A stretch of 64,000 nt of DNA. Source: Bacteroidota bacterium (GTDB lineage Bacteria; Bacteroidota; Bacteroidia; Palsa-965). The first letter of the stretch is position 1, and each line of letters begins with the position of its first letter. Made by a program: the position numbers and the translations under genes. The DNA is taken from contig VBWE01000003.1 of NCBI GenBank assembly GCA_006218065.1, forward strand, positions 1-64,000, in the 5' to 3' direction. Below, piece by piece: positions 33,401-42,243 of this stretch. The notes beneath the pieces are model-generated. The model was given only the letters and a program-made list of their open reading frames with translations. It did no database searches and had not been told where the DNA came from.

Positions 33401-34530
33401 TCGATGCTTTGGTACACATTTCCGCTCATGTTCAGGCTGAAAGCAGAATAAAATTTCATCTGGCGACTGCGGCTGGATTCGGGAGCAGGCAACGTTTCAA
33501 TTGCCGGGCGGCCTTCATAATCGTAGATGTCATCGGAAATCATGGCGACATTATCCGTATGATTCATTTCCACCTGTTGCCGCGGCCTCAGTATGCCATC
33601 ATAAAACATAAGTTCTTCGGTGCGCCGCCCGTCTTTTTCATAGCTGGCGTTATAAGTCCAGTTGCGGTCAACGTCGATATTATTCAGTTGCACGGACTGG
33701 CTGGCCGCTCCCCAGGCGCCTTCCGACCGGAAAGTAAAGGATGAACCGATCCGGCCGATTCCGCGCACGCGATAAAAGACATAGCCTTTATCAAAAGTGG
33801 CGTTGATCAGGTAATGCTGATTGGTCGTGGTCACCCGTGAAGCATTTGTAAAATCGGGGGAGGCCTGCGAGGTGGGATCGTAATCGCTCAAGAACAGCCA
33901 CTCCAGGTCATACTCCATGGCGCCCGGCATATAATCCCAGTAAAAATCAATCGTATTATCCGAAGTGTTGTACGTATGATGCGGAGCAGGAACGCTGGTA
34001 ATATTGAACACATAATAACGTTCTACTTCGACACTGCTTTCCAGCATAATATCGGAGGGTATTGCTGAAATTCCCGTCAGTGTAGGTGCCGACGAAATCA
34101 CTACTTTGGTACGGTATCCCGGTGTGGCCGCTTTGAATATTTTGACATCCCTGTAAGTCGTGCCGGCAACGGGATCGTAAGTGATCGATAATGTCCCGGT
34201 TTCATTAGACATTGCAGCACCCGCCTGGTCCCATTTCATCAGGGTAAAATCCACCTGGATCGTCCACGGAGAAGCATAATAATGCCTGTCGGCTTCCGTG
34301 TTTTTCAGCGTTACATAATTATTGACTGCATAATTGGTGAAAACTGAAGGCCATGCACTCGGATTGGCTACCATGTATGGGTACTTGTCATCCTGTACCA
34401 GCAGGTTGTTCGACGTGTTGATGTTCGTGCCTGTCAGCTTGATGCTTTGCGTTACAATACCTGCATGCATTCCGAACGGAAAGATTGCAGCGATTAACAG
34501 GAAATAAAGCAGTTTGATTTTCTTCAGCAT
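27421..34530 (-). CDS. giant RHS-repeat protein with unique C-terminal domain (TcC-like)
   Basis: 2369 aa with signal peptide (~residues 1-23). The first ~1270 residues are not RHS: beta-rich, with Cys clusters (ECGTCEENCEAE; ECDNP). YD/RHS repeats start near residue 1280 (YYFDQAGNVTRSVQPKG) and run to the RHS-associated core, with NDHLGNVLVTVSD, RFGFNGVEKLDEH, YREYDGRLGRWMTIDPIEKP and NPVNYTDPSG-L2101. Everything after L2101 (268 aa) is a variable tip: a strongly basic stretch (~2106-2133), a hydrophobic region (IVTGPIGLFMMFCPF) and a basic beta-rich end. RHS cores of this type in TccC and Rhs proteins form a shell and cleave off the C-terminal effector. The effector fold here is not recognised. 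Last gene of the 19-kb operon. Confidence 0.9.
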   Translation of the reverse strand: MLKKIKLLYFLLIAAIFPFGMHAGIVTQSIKLTGTNINTSNNLLVQDDKYPYMVANPSAWPSVFTNYAVNNYVTLKNTEADRHYYASPWTIQVDFTLMKWDQAGAAMSNETGTLSITYDPVAGTTYRDVKIFKAATPGYRTKVVISSAPTLTGISAIPSDIMLESSVEVERYYVFNITSVPAPHHTYNTSDNTIDFYWDYMPGAMEYDLEWLFLSDYDPTSQASPDFTNASRVTTTNQHYLINATFDKGYVFYRVRGIGRIGSSFTFRSEGAWGAASQSVQLNNIDVDRNWTYNASYEKDGRRTEELMFYDGILRPRQQVEMNHTDNVAMISDDIYDYEGRPAIETLPAPESSRSRQMKFYSAFSLNMSGNVYQSIDFDNDALYNFTTCSMGVPAGMLDSEGASNYFSDQNTDVQKGYHAAIPHAENFPFVHQTYNAEGRIAKEANPGKHFTIGSGHETEVFYSRPGQQQLDRLFGNEAGYAQYYTTIYAKDENGQLSVEYEDMSGNVIASALVGDTPANLTALASNSSQTVTTSFDNLNMYDPIQGAMIMSTNFMVTSTSSAYTFNYEITPEVYHSICADEDFGCVYKLEITIFDECDNPILNNGTPVLHQTFTISYPTGLSHNFTVNFPRIGLYRIEKRLTLDQATLQTHLAQFISLLPGNCITSLGNLQSSYSTAIDMSECGTCEENCEAEATALELTGQAWQDYVDDCVAEKCTTGLAETANCDVLLEQLKEDMSPGGQYYDASGWLSSYVSSDPGFSWTAFNSYVNNTSNGCSLAGSYSLSSWTQVNTSWADCFAGYLVQFHPEYCHYDWCTQMEQSTVFDVQLYNVATYSDATSLPNTTTPYVDASSYGQNLVNNYDPYFVSGPGTSTESSLMISFLDDCDGSNTNLWDYANTLAGGCNTCDDRWTIFRAYYLAKKAELARAQRISNGCSSLCDYNIPPDNIAQDCDPLNTDFSDRTIGFEIRVPDYYPLLGDIGNGTVDPDDFGDDVQAAWDLCNTAATGTFTVSSFSGTFTGTILIYAGGVEVTGGLCCAPVIGNTQLCQYIVNAINSYISSPDYTAQVDPSNLANFILYAPASMGSSGNVTVSATVTGSPTVTIGLPLSGGVAQLSGGSATADCPDNYDCFCVRIQDLLALYNGTNPATGTYYISHSTYPTYQDYLVAALNASGTGFTVTSGNVDDWLSSCDASGNTDPVNGIEDDPAPAVPLALDCHYQPIPCEDDANIIAAYYAAQDYQQLVDNSVNNFILAYQQACFSGDFSETFNVTYTSKEYHYTLYYFDQAGNVTRSVQPKGVTPLTGTALQDVQDYRNGVAGSTYTVPPHTNGVNAFVNNYKYNSYEQITERTTADEGAYKVWYDMSGRIIATQSARQAGVTSNYVYGYIQYDNMGRTTRQGELHSTSALTTSTAADPSLFLAFVNGGSRHEVTYSYYDESLNATIAGLFTSGQQFVRKRPTTVSFELTDDNDDDTYAYASHYDYDVDGTIQTVIQENSDLASLGQQYKTISYDYDPLTMELELMKYQDGNPDQFFQKFYYDGNSNVSNVYSSRDGIIWSQDAKYLYYMHGPLARMETGELKVQGSDYVHTINSWMKGINSNALDPASDIGKDSRNTNSYISTKTGLHGNIAKDAYGFTLHYFSNANEEDYTPINSASVSMFGDINSQNNTGDDLYNGTIKQMGLALMRPNGTSLPSAIGLLTWQYHYDQLDRLLTANAYTGSSTSQYSTLADNGDYKNAFSYDANGNIQTLFRNGTTAGGNQLNMDNLTYNYTSNTNRLSYVGDSPTLTGYYTGDIDNQSSGNYAYNASGQLIQDNQEDLPYSTSLNTGIYWNSRGRISELKRSSTSAKPDLEFRYDGFGQRICKIEKPRNSGLTDQEEWKYTYYVYNESGELMATYERKYYTVPSVSYTDQLNMGEWTVNGDDRLGTEKGSSAIFTLSQKTYTFTGYTNHEFTTGGSLISQYHATLASDYFSRTLGLKQYEMNDHLGNVLVTVSDRKLQVQQGSSSQIDYYLPDVRSAISYYPYGTAMAERSFAPAEYRFGFNGVEKLDEHTAAAGNTYSTDYREYDGRLGRWMTIDPIEKPYESPYVAFANNPVNYTDPSGLQTVSKGKGHEKRKRERQNRRALRKQKHKGSGKVDACPGGTSEKDKKPRTRKQIVFDIEFDLPNPLGRSVTNKGYGGFGSSPMQFLFYQVGRLPGTAFSYVWASRLGLAIDLLSGGRYGQNINSMIPFMFGESSLIAKIVTGPIGLFMMFCPFTIHFVTPGTVIRYHHGEGYRTTLAFMIGGGHGKKFATSGSKTGGGTLRLRPNKFGIVFVANTTFWPLIWDPKARKQVKQGKWKFGTQFAFRNPSDHWEYTIDRPKRKLHIKIPIRI

Positions 34531-34533
34531 GGC

Positions 34534-35220
34534 CTAGTCAATAAAGAGTTTATACTTCGAGTACCCTGCAATAAGCTGGGGATGCCTTTCCTTATAATGG
34601 ATGTACTTTTTTTCGGAGAAAAAATCGGGCGACGGTTTGTTGTAGCTGATGTTGCTGTAATCGATCACGGCTTTGTATATGCCATAGTCATTCTCCCTGT
34701 CCGATTCATTATAGAAATACACGATTTTCCGGATCAGGTATGTTTGCTGATCTGCGTAAACCTCGGTTTGCCTGATGGGTCCTGTCTTGCTGAAGATGGT
34801 ATAATGCATCTGGCCATTAGTGTTCCCGTGGCTGGCTACCGAATCTGCGGTTTTCATCAGGGCTTCCAGGTCGAGGAATGGCGCGACTTCTTTTTGACGG
34901 GCTTTCACAGCGTCGGCGAAATAATGAACTTCTTTTTCCGCATGATCGATCAGAACCGTGCAATCATTATTGATGATCATCTCGTTGTCCTGGAACGATG
35001 AATAGTATTGTGTCCCGGATTTCCGGATGAGTCCTTTGCCAAGCAGCGTACCTTTTTTGTCGGAGGCTGTTTCATATACCTGTACAGTAACATCCATCGA
35101 AAAATGCGGCACAGTATTCCTGCTGGCGGCGATTTTGCTCAGGGCGCCGCCTTTCTTCTGGGCGGTGGCGTCCAGGCATAAAAAGAGCAGCAGGATTACA
35201 GGAAAATATCGGGTCATCAT
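34534..35220 (-). CDS. secreted LolA-like-fold protein in the RHS operon
   Basis: 228 aa with signal peptide (LLLFLCLDATAQ). The pattern of MDVTVQVYE...GKGLIRKSGTQYYSSFQDNEMIINNDCTVLIDH followed by RQTEVYADQQTYLIRKIVYFY resembles the half-barrel of LolA/LolB lipoprotein carriers and the DUF-type outer-membrane lipoprotein-sorting relatives. There is no lipobox. Wedged between the two giants with 8- and 3-bp gaps, it could escort or modify them in the periplasm. That role is inferred from position only. Confidence 0.5.
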   Translation of the reverse strand: MMTRYFPVILLLFLCLDATAQKKGGALSKIAASRNTVPHFSMDVTVQVYETASDKKGTLLGKGLIRKSGTQYYSSFQDNEMIINNDCTVLIDHAEKEVHYFADAVKARQKEVAPFLDLEALMKTADSVASHGNTNGQMHYTIFSKTGPIRQTEVYADQQTYLIRKIVYFYNESDRENDYGIYKAVIDYSNISYNKPSPDFFSEKKYIHYKERHPQLIAGYSKYKLFID

Positions 35221-35228
35221 CGTTTTTA

Positions 35229-38200
35229 TTATTGAGGTTTGATCGTTGTTCGGGAATCCTGTACGGCACGTATTCCTTTTACAGTTTCTTTTTTCGCGAC
35301 AGTCAGGTTGCCTTCGTTGTCGTAACCGTAAAACAGTGCGTAGTTGTTTTCATCCAGTGTGGCCATCAGCCGCAGGGAAACAGGATCGTAAACCGAGCAC
35401 AGCATACTTCCCTCAAACGGGTGAATACGGATATCGTCGAAGAAGTCGCTCGTTCCTGTTCCGCCGCTTCCGTTAATCAGCTTTACTGTCACGGAGGCCG
35501 CATTCGAAGGAACTGTGAAGCTGCCGTAAAGACGCTGCCATCCTTCGATGATCGGGTTGTCGGTTGTCGGTATGATATTGACGGTAGCCGACGAAATAAG
35601 AACAGCCGACGCGTCTCTGAATTCCACCTGCATGTAGGGACTGTAGTATGTGGTCAGCGGCCCGAGTGGTGGACTGCCGACTTGTTTTACCCAACTGCCC
35701 AGTACATATTTTTTTCCCGGGATCAGGCTTAACTGACCTATACAGTCGCAATCTTCAACTTCATATTCTTCCGTTGCGGTGGTATCTGAAATAACGGTGG
35801 TTTGCTTACCGTCAAGTGTTTCCTCGCAATCCGAAGCGGATACCAGGCTGCTGATTGTTACCGATTCGGTTTCTTTTACTTCGATACTGTGCTTACCGGT
35901 ATGATGCTCTGCAGCGGATATTTTGCTCCTCGACGGGTAAACTCCCCAATGATCGGTAGAAGGGCTGCAGGCGTCCATCATATCGTAATCCTCGAAACCG
36001 TCGTAACCGATTTCACGATGCTTCGCATTGCCCGCCACAACGGTATTCAAGGCATTGTTGTATTCATACAGTGCAGACTGGTAGTTGCTTTCGGCATCGC
36101 GGCTTTCCAGTTCGTGGCCGTAAGGTGAATACTTGGTAATAGTGACCGAACGCGTCCACTCGTCGACATTCGCCGGCAGGTTTTCCCAACGGAAGCGGTC
36201 GAACGTATTGTATTCTCCGTCGTAGCGGATATTGTCGTTCTGTGTGCGGCTGGTGTTAAAAACGTAATCTTTATTCGGCCGCCAGAGTCCCCGGAGACCC
36301 ACCCAGTAGGGGTTCACGACAGAGGTAACATGGCCTTCGCATTCAAAACACTCGGTTTGCCACACATCGGTGTAAGTCGTTGCGAATGCATTAATGACGT
36401 GATCCGGCGTGTATGTTTCGCTGTTCCCGCTTGCGCTGCTTACAAGAGTTTGCGAATCGGCCGGATCATATGCCGTGAAATTATCCATCTCTTTGCTTTC
36501 CAGCGAACCCACATTCAACCCCTGGAGGTTGCGGTATCCTGACCGGATTACCCGGATGCTTTCGATGGATTGTGCCGGAACGTGATCACCGTTAAGGTCT
36601 ACCATGTCGATGAATGAAGTACTCGTAGTCGTGTTTTCACCGACTTTTACAACCGTATAAATCTTATCGGTGGCGCTTGTAAAATCTACCCATACATCAT
36701 CGCCTTCCGTAAAATAATCACTGGTCTTTTTTCCTGAAGGCAGGTAGCTGGTGAGCTGCAGGCGCCCGGAGCTGTTCGGCACGATTGCAGACAGGGTAGA
36801 TGAAGCGAGCTTGCGGTCCACTACTACATCCCAGTTACGATAAGCTCCGCCCATTCCCTTGTAATACCAGTGTGCAGGGTACACATAAGAGAAGACCGGG
36901 TCTTTAAACTCGTTGGTCGTTTTAGATAGAATCGCTTCTCCTGTTTCGAGGTCGTACGCCAGGTTTTCCGTTTCAACAACCGACTGGTCTTCTGTTTGCA
37001 CCACTTTCCTGAGAATGCCGGTTTTGTAGATTATTTTATTTGTAACGGCTGTTCTCATGCTCATATCAAGGTCGCCCATGTAGGGCAGGGGAATAGGAAT
37101 AATAATAGGCACGGGTGTAGTCTTGATCTCGAGGTTCAGATCCAGGCCGCGTGATTTTTCAGTTACACGATCCTCGTTCATATCCACGAACACATCTTCC
37201 GTTTGCCCGATAACACCGGTTACATAATGCCCGTCATCCGTCATAACCTGCACCTTACTCGAAAGCCTGTTCGGCTGGTCGGGATCATAAGCCGCCATGG
37301 TTTCGTAAATGAATTCCGATTTCGAAACCAGTGAACCAATTTCCTGTGAAGCCGTTTGGCGACGTGTGTATGATGCAACCGATTTTAACTTACCCGGCAT
37401 ATCGTTCAACTCTACAAGGTAGCCTTGACTCCTGGCCTTTCGCATGGATATACTCGAATAGACGCCTGGTATGGGGATCAGTCTGAAGATTCCGCGATCG
37501 GCATTCATATCGGTTTCATCCGTATATACCGGGAAATCCTTCGGGGAGTAAAATTCAAATACGTTGATCGGCGCGGCAGAGTACACGAGATTATTCTGGC
37601 TGTCTTCACTGTTTGCCTGCTGAGGCGCGATACTTTTCGTGACTACCCTGCGATAGCCGACAAGCGGGCCGGGGTAGTATGATTTCAGCAAAGGTTTTTC
37701 CACAAACAGGTGCTGCGTATAGGTCAGGAAGGTGGAGAGCTCATATTCATTGGGCTCAGCCAGTGCGCATTCTTCGAAACCGATCGACGGTTCATAGGCA
37801 ACGCCGCTGCTGGATCCGTCTTCCATTACATAGCTGTATGTGGTACCATAGGTTGCCGCATCTGCCGTGCTTGTATTGATCCAGTTGTCTTTCGCCGTTA
37901 TTTTTTTCACCCGGCTGCCGCCACCGTATTTTTTGCTGTCGGGATCGCAGAGCCGCATAATGGACAAGCCATCAAGACGGATATGACGTGAATACTGCTT
38001 GATATATGACCACAGCGTATAACCCGTGAACGAGGAAACAAGATCGTTCATGACCTGGGGAAGCGAGCCTACAAAGTTGGCCATCTGCGCAGCTGCGGAA
38101 TTGGCATACGGTATCGCATTGTACAGTAACTCGGGCCGCTCGACTTTCAGGTGCTGCAGTGAGGCTCTCAGCAGCGGGTTCACGCTTAGCCCGCTTGGAT

Positions 38201-41200
38201 TGAACGATTGGTTCACCAGGATATTCAGTTCGCTGAGAGGCTCTTTTTTCAGTGTGATGTAGCCGCGCGTATACGGCGCATTGGACGTAGCTTTTTCCGC
38301 GCCGATAAAGTCGTTGTACTGGCCCACATCGGGTGTAGCCAGTTCGGCGTAACCGGAAACATAATCCACCGCATTCGGATGAAGCGTATTCATCAGCTCG
38401 CTGGTCGTCCGGAAATAAACCTGTGTCAGCCCGCGCACATAATTGTTTTTGACGTAGTCATTGGCTGCCGATTGCGTCATCGAGGTGGACAGTGGCGTTT
38501 CAAGATCGAAGTAAATACGGTAGTTGTCCTGGTCACCGTAAACATGTGATTCCAGGTGCGCCCAGTTTGTGCCCGAAGCGTTGCGTTGCGAGGAGCTGTT
38601 GTATCCCCCATAGCTCCAGGAATTCGGGCTGCCGGCTCCGCCTATTCCCTGGATATCGAACATGCGTGTGGCGGGTTTGTCTTCCACAAATCCGTAATCG
38701 TCCGATTCATATTCAATTTCCACTTCGCCGCCCGAAGGCAGGTATATTTTTGTCAGGGCCCATGCATCAGCAACCGGCGCCGCATTTTGTTCCGTATAGC
38801 CGAAGTCTGCATACGGATATTTATTGCTGCTGCCGGAATAATTCGTAGAGTTGGCTTTGTAATTTCCCCACCTGTCAATGTCCTGGATATTGTAGCCGGG
38901 ATTGTTATTCGAATAGGTGAAAACATAAGGACTGAGTTCTCCACGGCCCGAAGTGAGACTTGTAAAGAAAAGCGTATCCAGGGTCAGCTTACCAAAATTA
39001 TCGTTGATATTGTCCGGGCTGCCGGAAGAAACAGTCTGGTTGAAAACGTTGACAGGCGCCTGCGTGTTATTGGCCACATTGGGACAAAGCGTGTAGGAGT
39101 AGCGGAAATTTACCGTCCTGATCGGCACAGTTGTGGTCGGGTTGGCCAGGTATGCTTCTTTTGCATACAATTTGATCTTATCCAGCTTCTGCATTTTCCC
39201 GCTGCCGATCCCGGAACTTGCAAACTCCCCGTTGGCATCGCGGCCGTCCTGTCGCTCCGATGTTTCAAATACCGCGATATGCGTTTTCGTTACGACGCGA
39301 TACAGGTAGTACAATTCTTTTTCTCCATACGTGTAAGTTCCCAGGTCGTCCGAAGGATCGTTTTTATGTCCTTCAATAAAACGGGCTTTCTGATACGGAA
39401 CCCGCCAGCGGTAATTGTCATCGCATTTCCGGTACTCGAACTTCACCCAATACCCGTAATCGTCATCGCTGGGCCCGTCGTTGGTCAGGTCGACATACTC
39501 CGAAGAAACTACCGATGTCAGGAGCCAGTTGTTTACATATTCCGGTACTTCATTTTGTGAAAGAAACTCGCTGTATAAACCGTCAACATCCACATCGGTA
39601 CCGTTGTTGGGAACATCGATCAGCGCCGTATTATGGTTTGCAGGCTGACTTTGCGAGCCATTGCCGGTAATAAACAGGACATCTTTCTGTTTTTTATTGT
39701 AAACCGGCAGAGCATAATTATAGCGCATCCCGTCTTTTTCCACTACGTTCATGGCCGAGAGGTGACTGCCAGAGTGGCTGAACGATTTCACCGGCCAGGT
39801 GGACTGGTGATAAGTGGAGCTTTGCGGATCGTCGTCGTAGTATGAAATGTTTTTAACATACCCGAGGAAGTTCTGTTTCTGGGAGAGCTCGTTTGTGAAC
39901 GTTTCAATATTCGTAGCATGTGCGTGTCTCCGCTGCTTGAACTGCTGTCGTGACGTCACCGTGGCCACAGCAGGTGTCGATGAAATTTCCGACTCTATAA
40001 ATTCATCGGTCGCCACGAATTGTCTCTTGTTCCAGTTATTGTCTTCATCTTTATCCAGCTTGATGCGAACCGCCTGCTGGTCACCGCCCCAGTATTTCAG
40101 CAGGTCGTCGTTTTCCTTTACTCCACTTTTTTCGCCGTAGGGAAGAAATACACATGGCTGGTAATCGGGCTCGGAATTATAGTCTTCGGATAGGGTCAGG
40201 TTGGTTTGGTTGTCGGGATTGTTGCCCACATCCTGCCACAAGCCCGACATATCTTTTCCGCGGCCGAGTGTATAGCCAAGCCCTGCATGGTAATTGGTGC
40301 CGGTGTTGCCGAATTCTACATTGAGCCTGTCCGTTCTCGATTTGCTGACCCGCGAAGGATCGCCGATTACTCCGATATCCATACGGTACGGGCGGAATAC
40401 AGAACCCGATCCCTGCCCGGTTTGCATATACAAATCATGCGTAACGGCGGACGGTGCGAGGTTCGGTATTTTCTTTGAGTACTGGAAATTTTCGCGGTTG
40501 AAATCCCGGTAGCCTTTTTCGTCCTGGTATAAATTACTCAGGTGAAGATAACCGTACGCATTTTCTTCAACGATTCCATTATTGTCCGTTTCAGATTGCG
40601 ACCAGTAACCCTGCCATAACTTCGGCCATTCGGATTTGAACTGCCCGAAAACAGGAGCCGTTCCGAAACGGATGTCCATATCGACGACATGATTTTTCAT
40701 CGGTATGCCTACGGAAGGAACAGGTTGTGTCGATAAGAACGACATGCTGGAACGCTGCTCGACGCGGTCGGGTGCGTTCGACGGTTTTCTGCCGTTTATG
40801 TTTTTGAGGGCTTTATCCAGTTTTTTTCCTGCATCGTGCATAATCCCGAACGACGAAGAGAAGCCGACACCTTCCAGTCCTTCGCGATTGCTGATGGATG
40901 CGCTGGCATATACGCCCAAAGAAAATTTCGCTTTCTTAAATGTTGCCCGCAGGTTGACATAAGGTTCCAGCCCAATTCCGTTTTGGGAATCGTAAGACAG
41001 ACCCACACCTACCGGCAGTTCCAGGTGTTTGGCTGCACGGTCGGGGTTGAGCATCACGCGGTATCCCAGTCCCTTGTAGTTGTTATAACGTACCTGCCAC
41101 AAAAGCGTCGGCCCGGAATTCGTTGGCACGGGGAATCCGAAAACTTCTTTTTCGGCGAAGTTGGGAATATTGAGCCCGACTGTCCAGTTGTTTTTCATGT

Positions 41201-41600
41201 GCGCAGTCTGGCGGACACGATCCGAAGTTCCGTCACCTTTAAAGTCATCCGGTAAACCGCGAATCTGGCGATTCACGGAACCTACGTTGATATTCCATCC
41301 GAGCCCTACCCAACTGGCTTCCTGGTCCATCGTCGCACCTGAATGATACGCGAGGTTGATCGGGTACCCCCCGTTAGGTCCGGGTACGACCAAAACCGGG
41401 ATATTGTAATTGAAATCCCCGGTATAAAGATCAACCATATCGCTGGTGGATGCGGGCTCAAAACTTGCGTATTCTTCCTGGCTTGGTCCCGATGTCAATG
41501 CAAAGGCTACCACAGGAAATATATAATCTGTAAGCAGGCTGAGTGCGAGTAAGCAAGCCACTACCCTGGAAATTTTCTTCCGGCGAATCTTGTTCAGCAT
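35229..41600 (-). CDS. giant SpvB/TcB-like secreted protein
   Basis: 2123 aa. The N-terminus has an arginine/lysine-rich start, a hydrophobic signal region (~11-36) and then an SpvB-like segment at ~53-115 (DMVDLYTGDFNYNIPVLVVPG, LAYHSGATMDQEASWVGLGW) as found at the start of SpvB and TcaC/TcB toxin shell proteins. The middle is long and beta-rich without clear YD repeats. Near the C-terminus a carbohydrate-binding-like jelly roll (~1880-2060; KYVLGSWVKQVG, GWQRLYGSF, FFDDIRIHP) is followed by YALFYGYDNEGNLTVAKKE, one YD-like repeat. In Tc toxins the B subunit closes the C subunit's RHS cocoon. The pair with the 2369-aa protein suggests a comparable shell. Confidence 0.8.
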   Translation of the reverse strand: MLNKIRRKKISRVVACLLALSLLTDYIFPVVAFALTSGPSQEEYASFEPASTSDMVDLYTGDFNYNIPVLVVPGPNGGYPINLAYHSGATMDQEASWVGLGWNINVGSVNRQIRGLPDDFKGDGTSDRVRQTAHMKNNWTVGLNIPNFAEKEVFGFPVPTNSGPTLLWQVRYNNYKGLGYRVMLNPDRAAKHLELPVGVGLSYDSQNGIGLEPYVNLRATFKKAKFSLGVYASASISNREGLEGVGFSSSFGIMHDAGKKLDKALKNINGRKPSNAPDRVEQRSSMSFLSTQPVPSVGIPMKNHVVDMDIRFGTAPVFGQFKSEWPKLWQGYWSQSETDNNGIVEENAYGYLHLSNLYQDEKGYRDFNRENFQYSKKIPNLAPSAVTHDLYMQTGQGSGSVFRPYRMDIGVIGDPSRVSKSRTDRLNVEFGNTGTNYHAGLGYTLGRGKDMSGLWQDVGNNPDNQTNLTLSEDYNSEPDYQPCVFLPYGEKSGVKENDDLLKYWGGDQQAVRIKLDKDEDNNWNKRQFVATDEFIESEISSTPAVATVTSRQQFKQRRHAHATNIETFTNELSQKQNFLGYVKNISYYDDDPQSSTYHQSTWPVKSFSHSGSHLSAMNVVEKDGMRYNYALPVYNKKQKDVLFITGNGSQSQPANHNTALIDVPNNGTDVDVDGLYSEFLSQNEVPEYVNNWLLTSVVSSEYVDLTNDGPSDDDYGYWVKFEYRKCDDNYRWRVPYQKARFIEGHKNDPSDDLGTYTYGEKELYYLYRVVTKTHIAVFETSERQDGRDANGEFASSGIGSGKMQKLDKIKLYAKEAYLANPTTTVPIRTVNFRYSYTLCPNVANNTQAPVNVFNQTVSSGSPDNINDNFGKLTLDTLFFTSLTSGRGELSPYVFTYSNNNPGYNIQDIDRWGNYKANSTNYSGSSNKYPYADFGYTEQNAAPVADAWALTKIYLPSGGEVEIEYESDDYGFVEDKPATRMFDIQGIGGAGSPNSWSYGGYNSSSQRNASGTNWAHLESHVYGDQDNYRIYFDLETPLSTSMTQSAANDYVKNNYVRGLTQVYFRTTSELMNTLHPNAVDYVSGYAELATPDVGQYNDFIGAEKATSNAPYTRGYITLKKEPLSELNILVNQSFNPSGLSVNPLLRASLQHLKVERPELLYNAIPYANSAAAQMANFVGSLPQVMNDLVSSFTGYTLWSYIKQYSRHIRLDGLSIMRLCDPDSKKYGGGSRVKKITAKDNWINTSTADAATYGTTYSYVMEDGSSSGVAYEPSIGFEECALAEPNEYELSTFLTYTQHLFVEKPLLKSYYPGPLVGYRRVVTKSIAPQQANSEDSQNNLVYSAAPINVFEFYSPKDFPVYTDETDMNADRGIFRLIPIPGVYSSISMRKARSQGYLVELNDMPGKLKSVASYTRRQTASQEIGSLVSKSEFIYETMAAYDPDQPNRLSSKVQVMTDDGHYVTGVIGQTEDVFVDMNEDRVTEKSRGLDLNLEIKTTPVPIIIPIPLPYMGDLDMSMRTAVTNKIIYKTGILRKVVQTEDQSVVETENLAYDLETGEAILSKTTNEFKDPVFSYVYPAHWYYKGMGGAYRNWDVVVDRKLASSTLSAIVPNSSGRLQLTSYLPSGKKTSDYFTEGDDVWVDFTSATDKIYTVVKVGENTTTSTSFIDMVDLNGDHVPAQSIESIRVIRSGYRNLQGLNVGSLESKEMDNFTAYDPADSQTLVSSASGNSETYTPDHVINAFATTYTDVWQTECFECEGHVTSVVNPYWVGLRGLWRPNKDYVFNTSRTQNDNIRYDGEYNTFDRFRWENLPANVDEWTRSVTITKYSPYGHELESRDAESNYQSALYEYNNALNTVVAGNAKHREIGYDGFEDYDMMDACSPSTDHWGVYPSRSKISAAEHHTGKHSIEVKETESVTISSLVSASDCEETLDGKQTTVISDTTATEEYEVEDCDCIGQLSLIPGKKYVLGSWVKQVGSPPLGPLTTYYSPYMQVEFRDASAVLISSATVNIIPTTDNPIIEGWQRLYGSFTVPSNAASVTVKLINGSGGTGTSDFFDDIRIHPFEGSMLCSVYDPVSLRLMATLDENNYALFYGYDNEGNLTVAKKETVKGIRAVQDSRTTIKPQ

Positions 41601-41604
41601 GATG

Positions 41605-42243
41605 TCAATTTGTTATTAGATGAGGTGTTTGTTCTATATCACTTCCTTTGATAGGAAATTCGATTACTCCCAGTCCCAGAGATCTTCCATCGATCTCGAG
41701 CATACGGTCGCCGTATTTCCCGGTACTGTCCTGCTCTTCAAATCCAAGCGAAAAAGAAACGTAAGGTGAAATGCCGTACATGTTTTCAAAATGGTACAAC
41801 TGGCACGGAAGCGTATCGCCATGTTGGTAAATCCGGATACTCTGCTGGAACTCGTATCCGAGCCGGTCGGTAACCGGCAGAAGTCCTCCGTTCCGATCGC
41901 CCAGGTATGCCAGTACATCATTGACCTTTTCGCCCGGGAGAAATTTCAGCGTATAATACTGCATACCCTTGAGCTGCTGCTTCCGGCTTTCCTGTTTTTC
42001 ACCGGACATTTTAATTCCGTGCGCTTCGAGCAGGACCTGGTAATCCAGCGGTTTGTACTGAACATCAACGACCACCCGGTCCGCATTTGCTTGCTGGTGC
42101 AGGCCGTTGGCCGGGTTTGCCACCCAGCCGAGGTATTCTTTTTCTTCCTTATATTTTTCTTTCTGGCAGGAAAGGAAAATTGTGGCGACCACGCAGATGG
42201 CTGCAAGGCCGGGGAAGACGCGCGAAAAAAACATCTTTTTCAT
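41605..42243 (-). CDS. lipoprotein of the RHS operon
   Basis: 212 aa with lipobox IFLSC (C26), followed by QKEKYKEEKEY, a charged stretch near the Cys that could act as a surface-export signal in Bacteroidota. The rest (EHGxK-type charged middle, RLGYEFQQSIRIYQHG, SPYVSFSLGFEEQ, MLEIDGRSLGLGVIEFPIKG) matches no family I know. It overlaps the OmpH-like gene by 4 bp and is 4 bp from the SpvB-like gene, so it is tightly co-expressed. A membrane anchor or receptor for the giant proteins is a reasonable guess. Confidence 0.65.
   Translation of the reverse strand: MKKMFFSRVFPGLAAICVVATIFLSCQKEKYKEEKEYLGWVANPANGLHQQANADRVVVDVQYKPLDYQVLLEAHGIKMSGEKQESRKQQLKGMQYYTLKFLPGEKVNDVLAYLGDRNGGLLPVTDRLGYEFQQSIRIYQHGDTLPCQLYHFENMYGISPYVSFSLGFEEQDSTGKYGDRMLEIDGRSLGLGVIEFPIKGSDIEQTPHLITN

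Noticed and set aside
38556-39560. 334-aa plus-strand frame antisense to the SpvB-like gene
   Set aside because: The minus-strand giant is clearly coding with consistent domain patterns; the antisense frame is a shadow.
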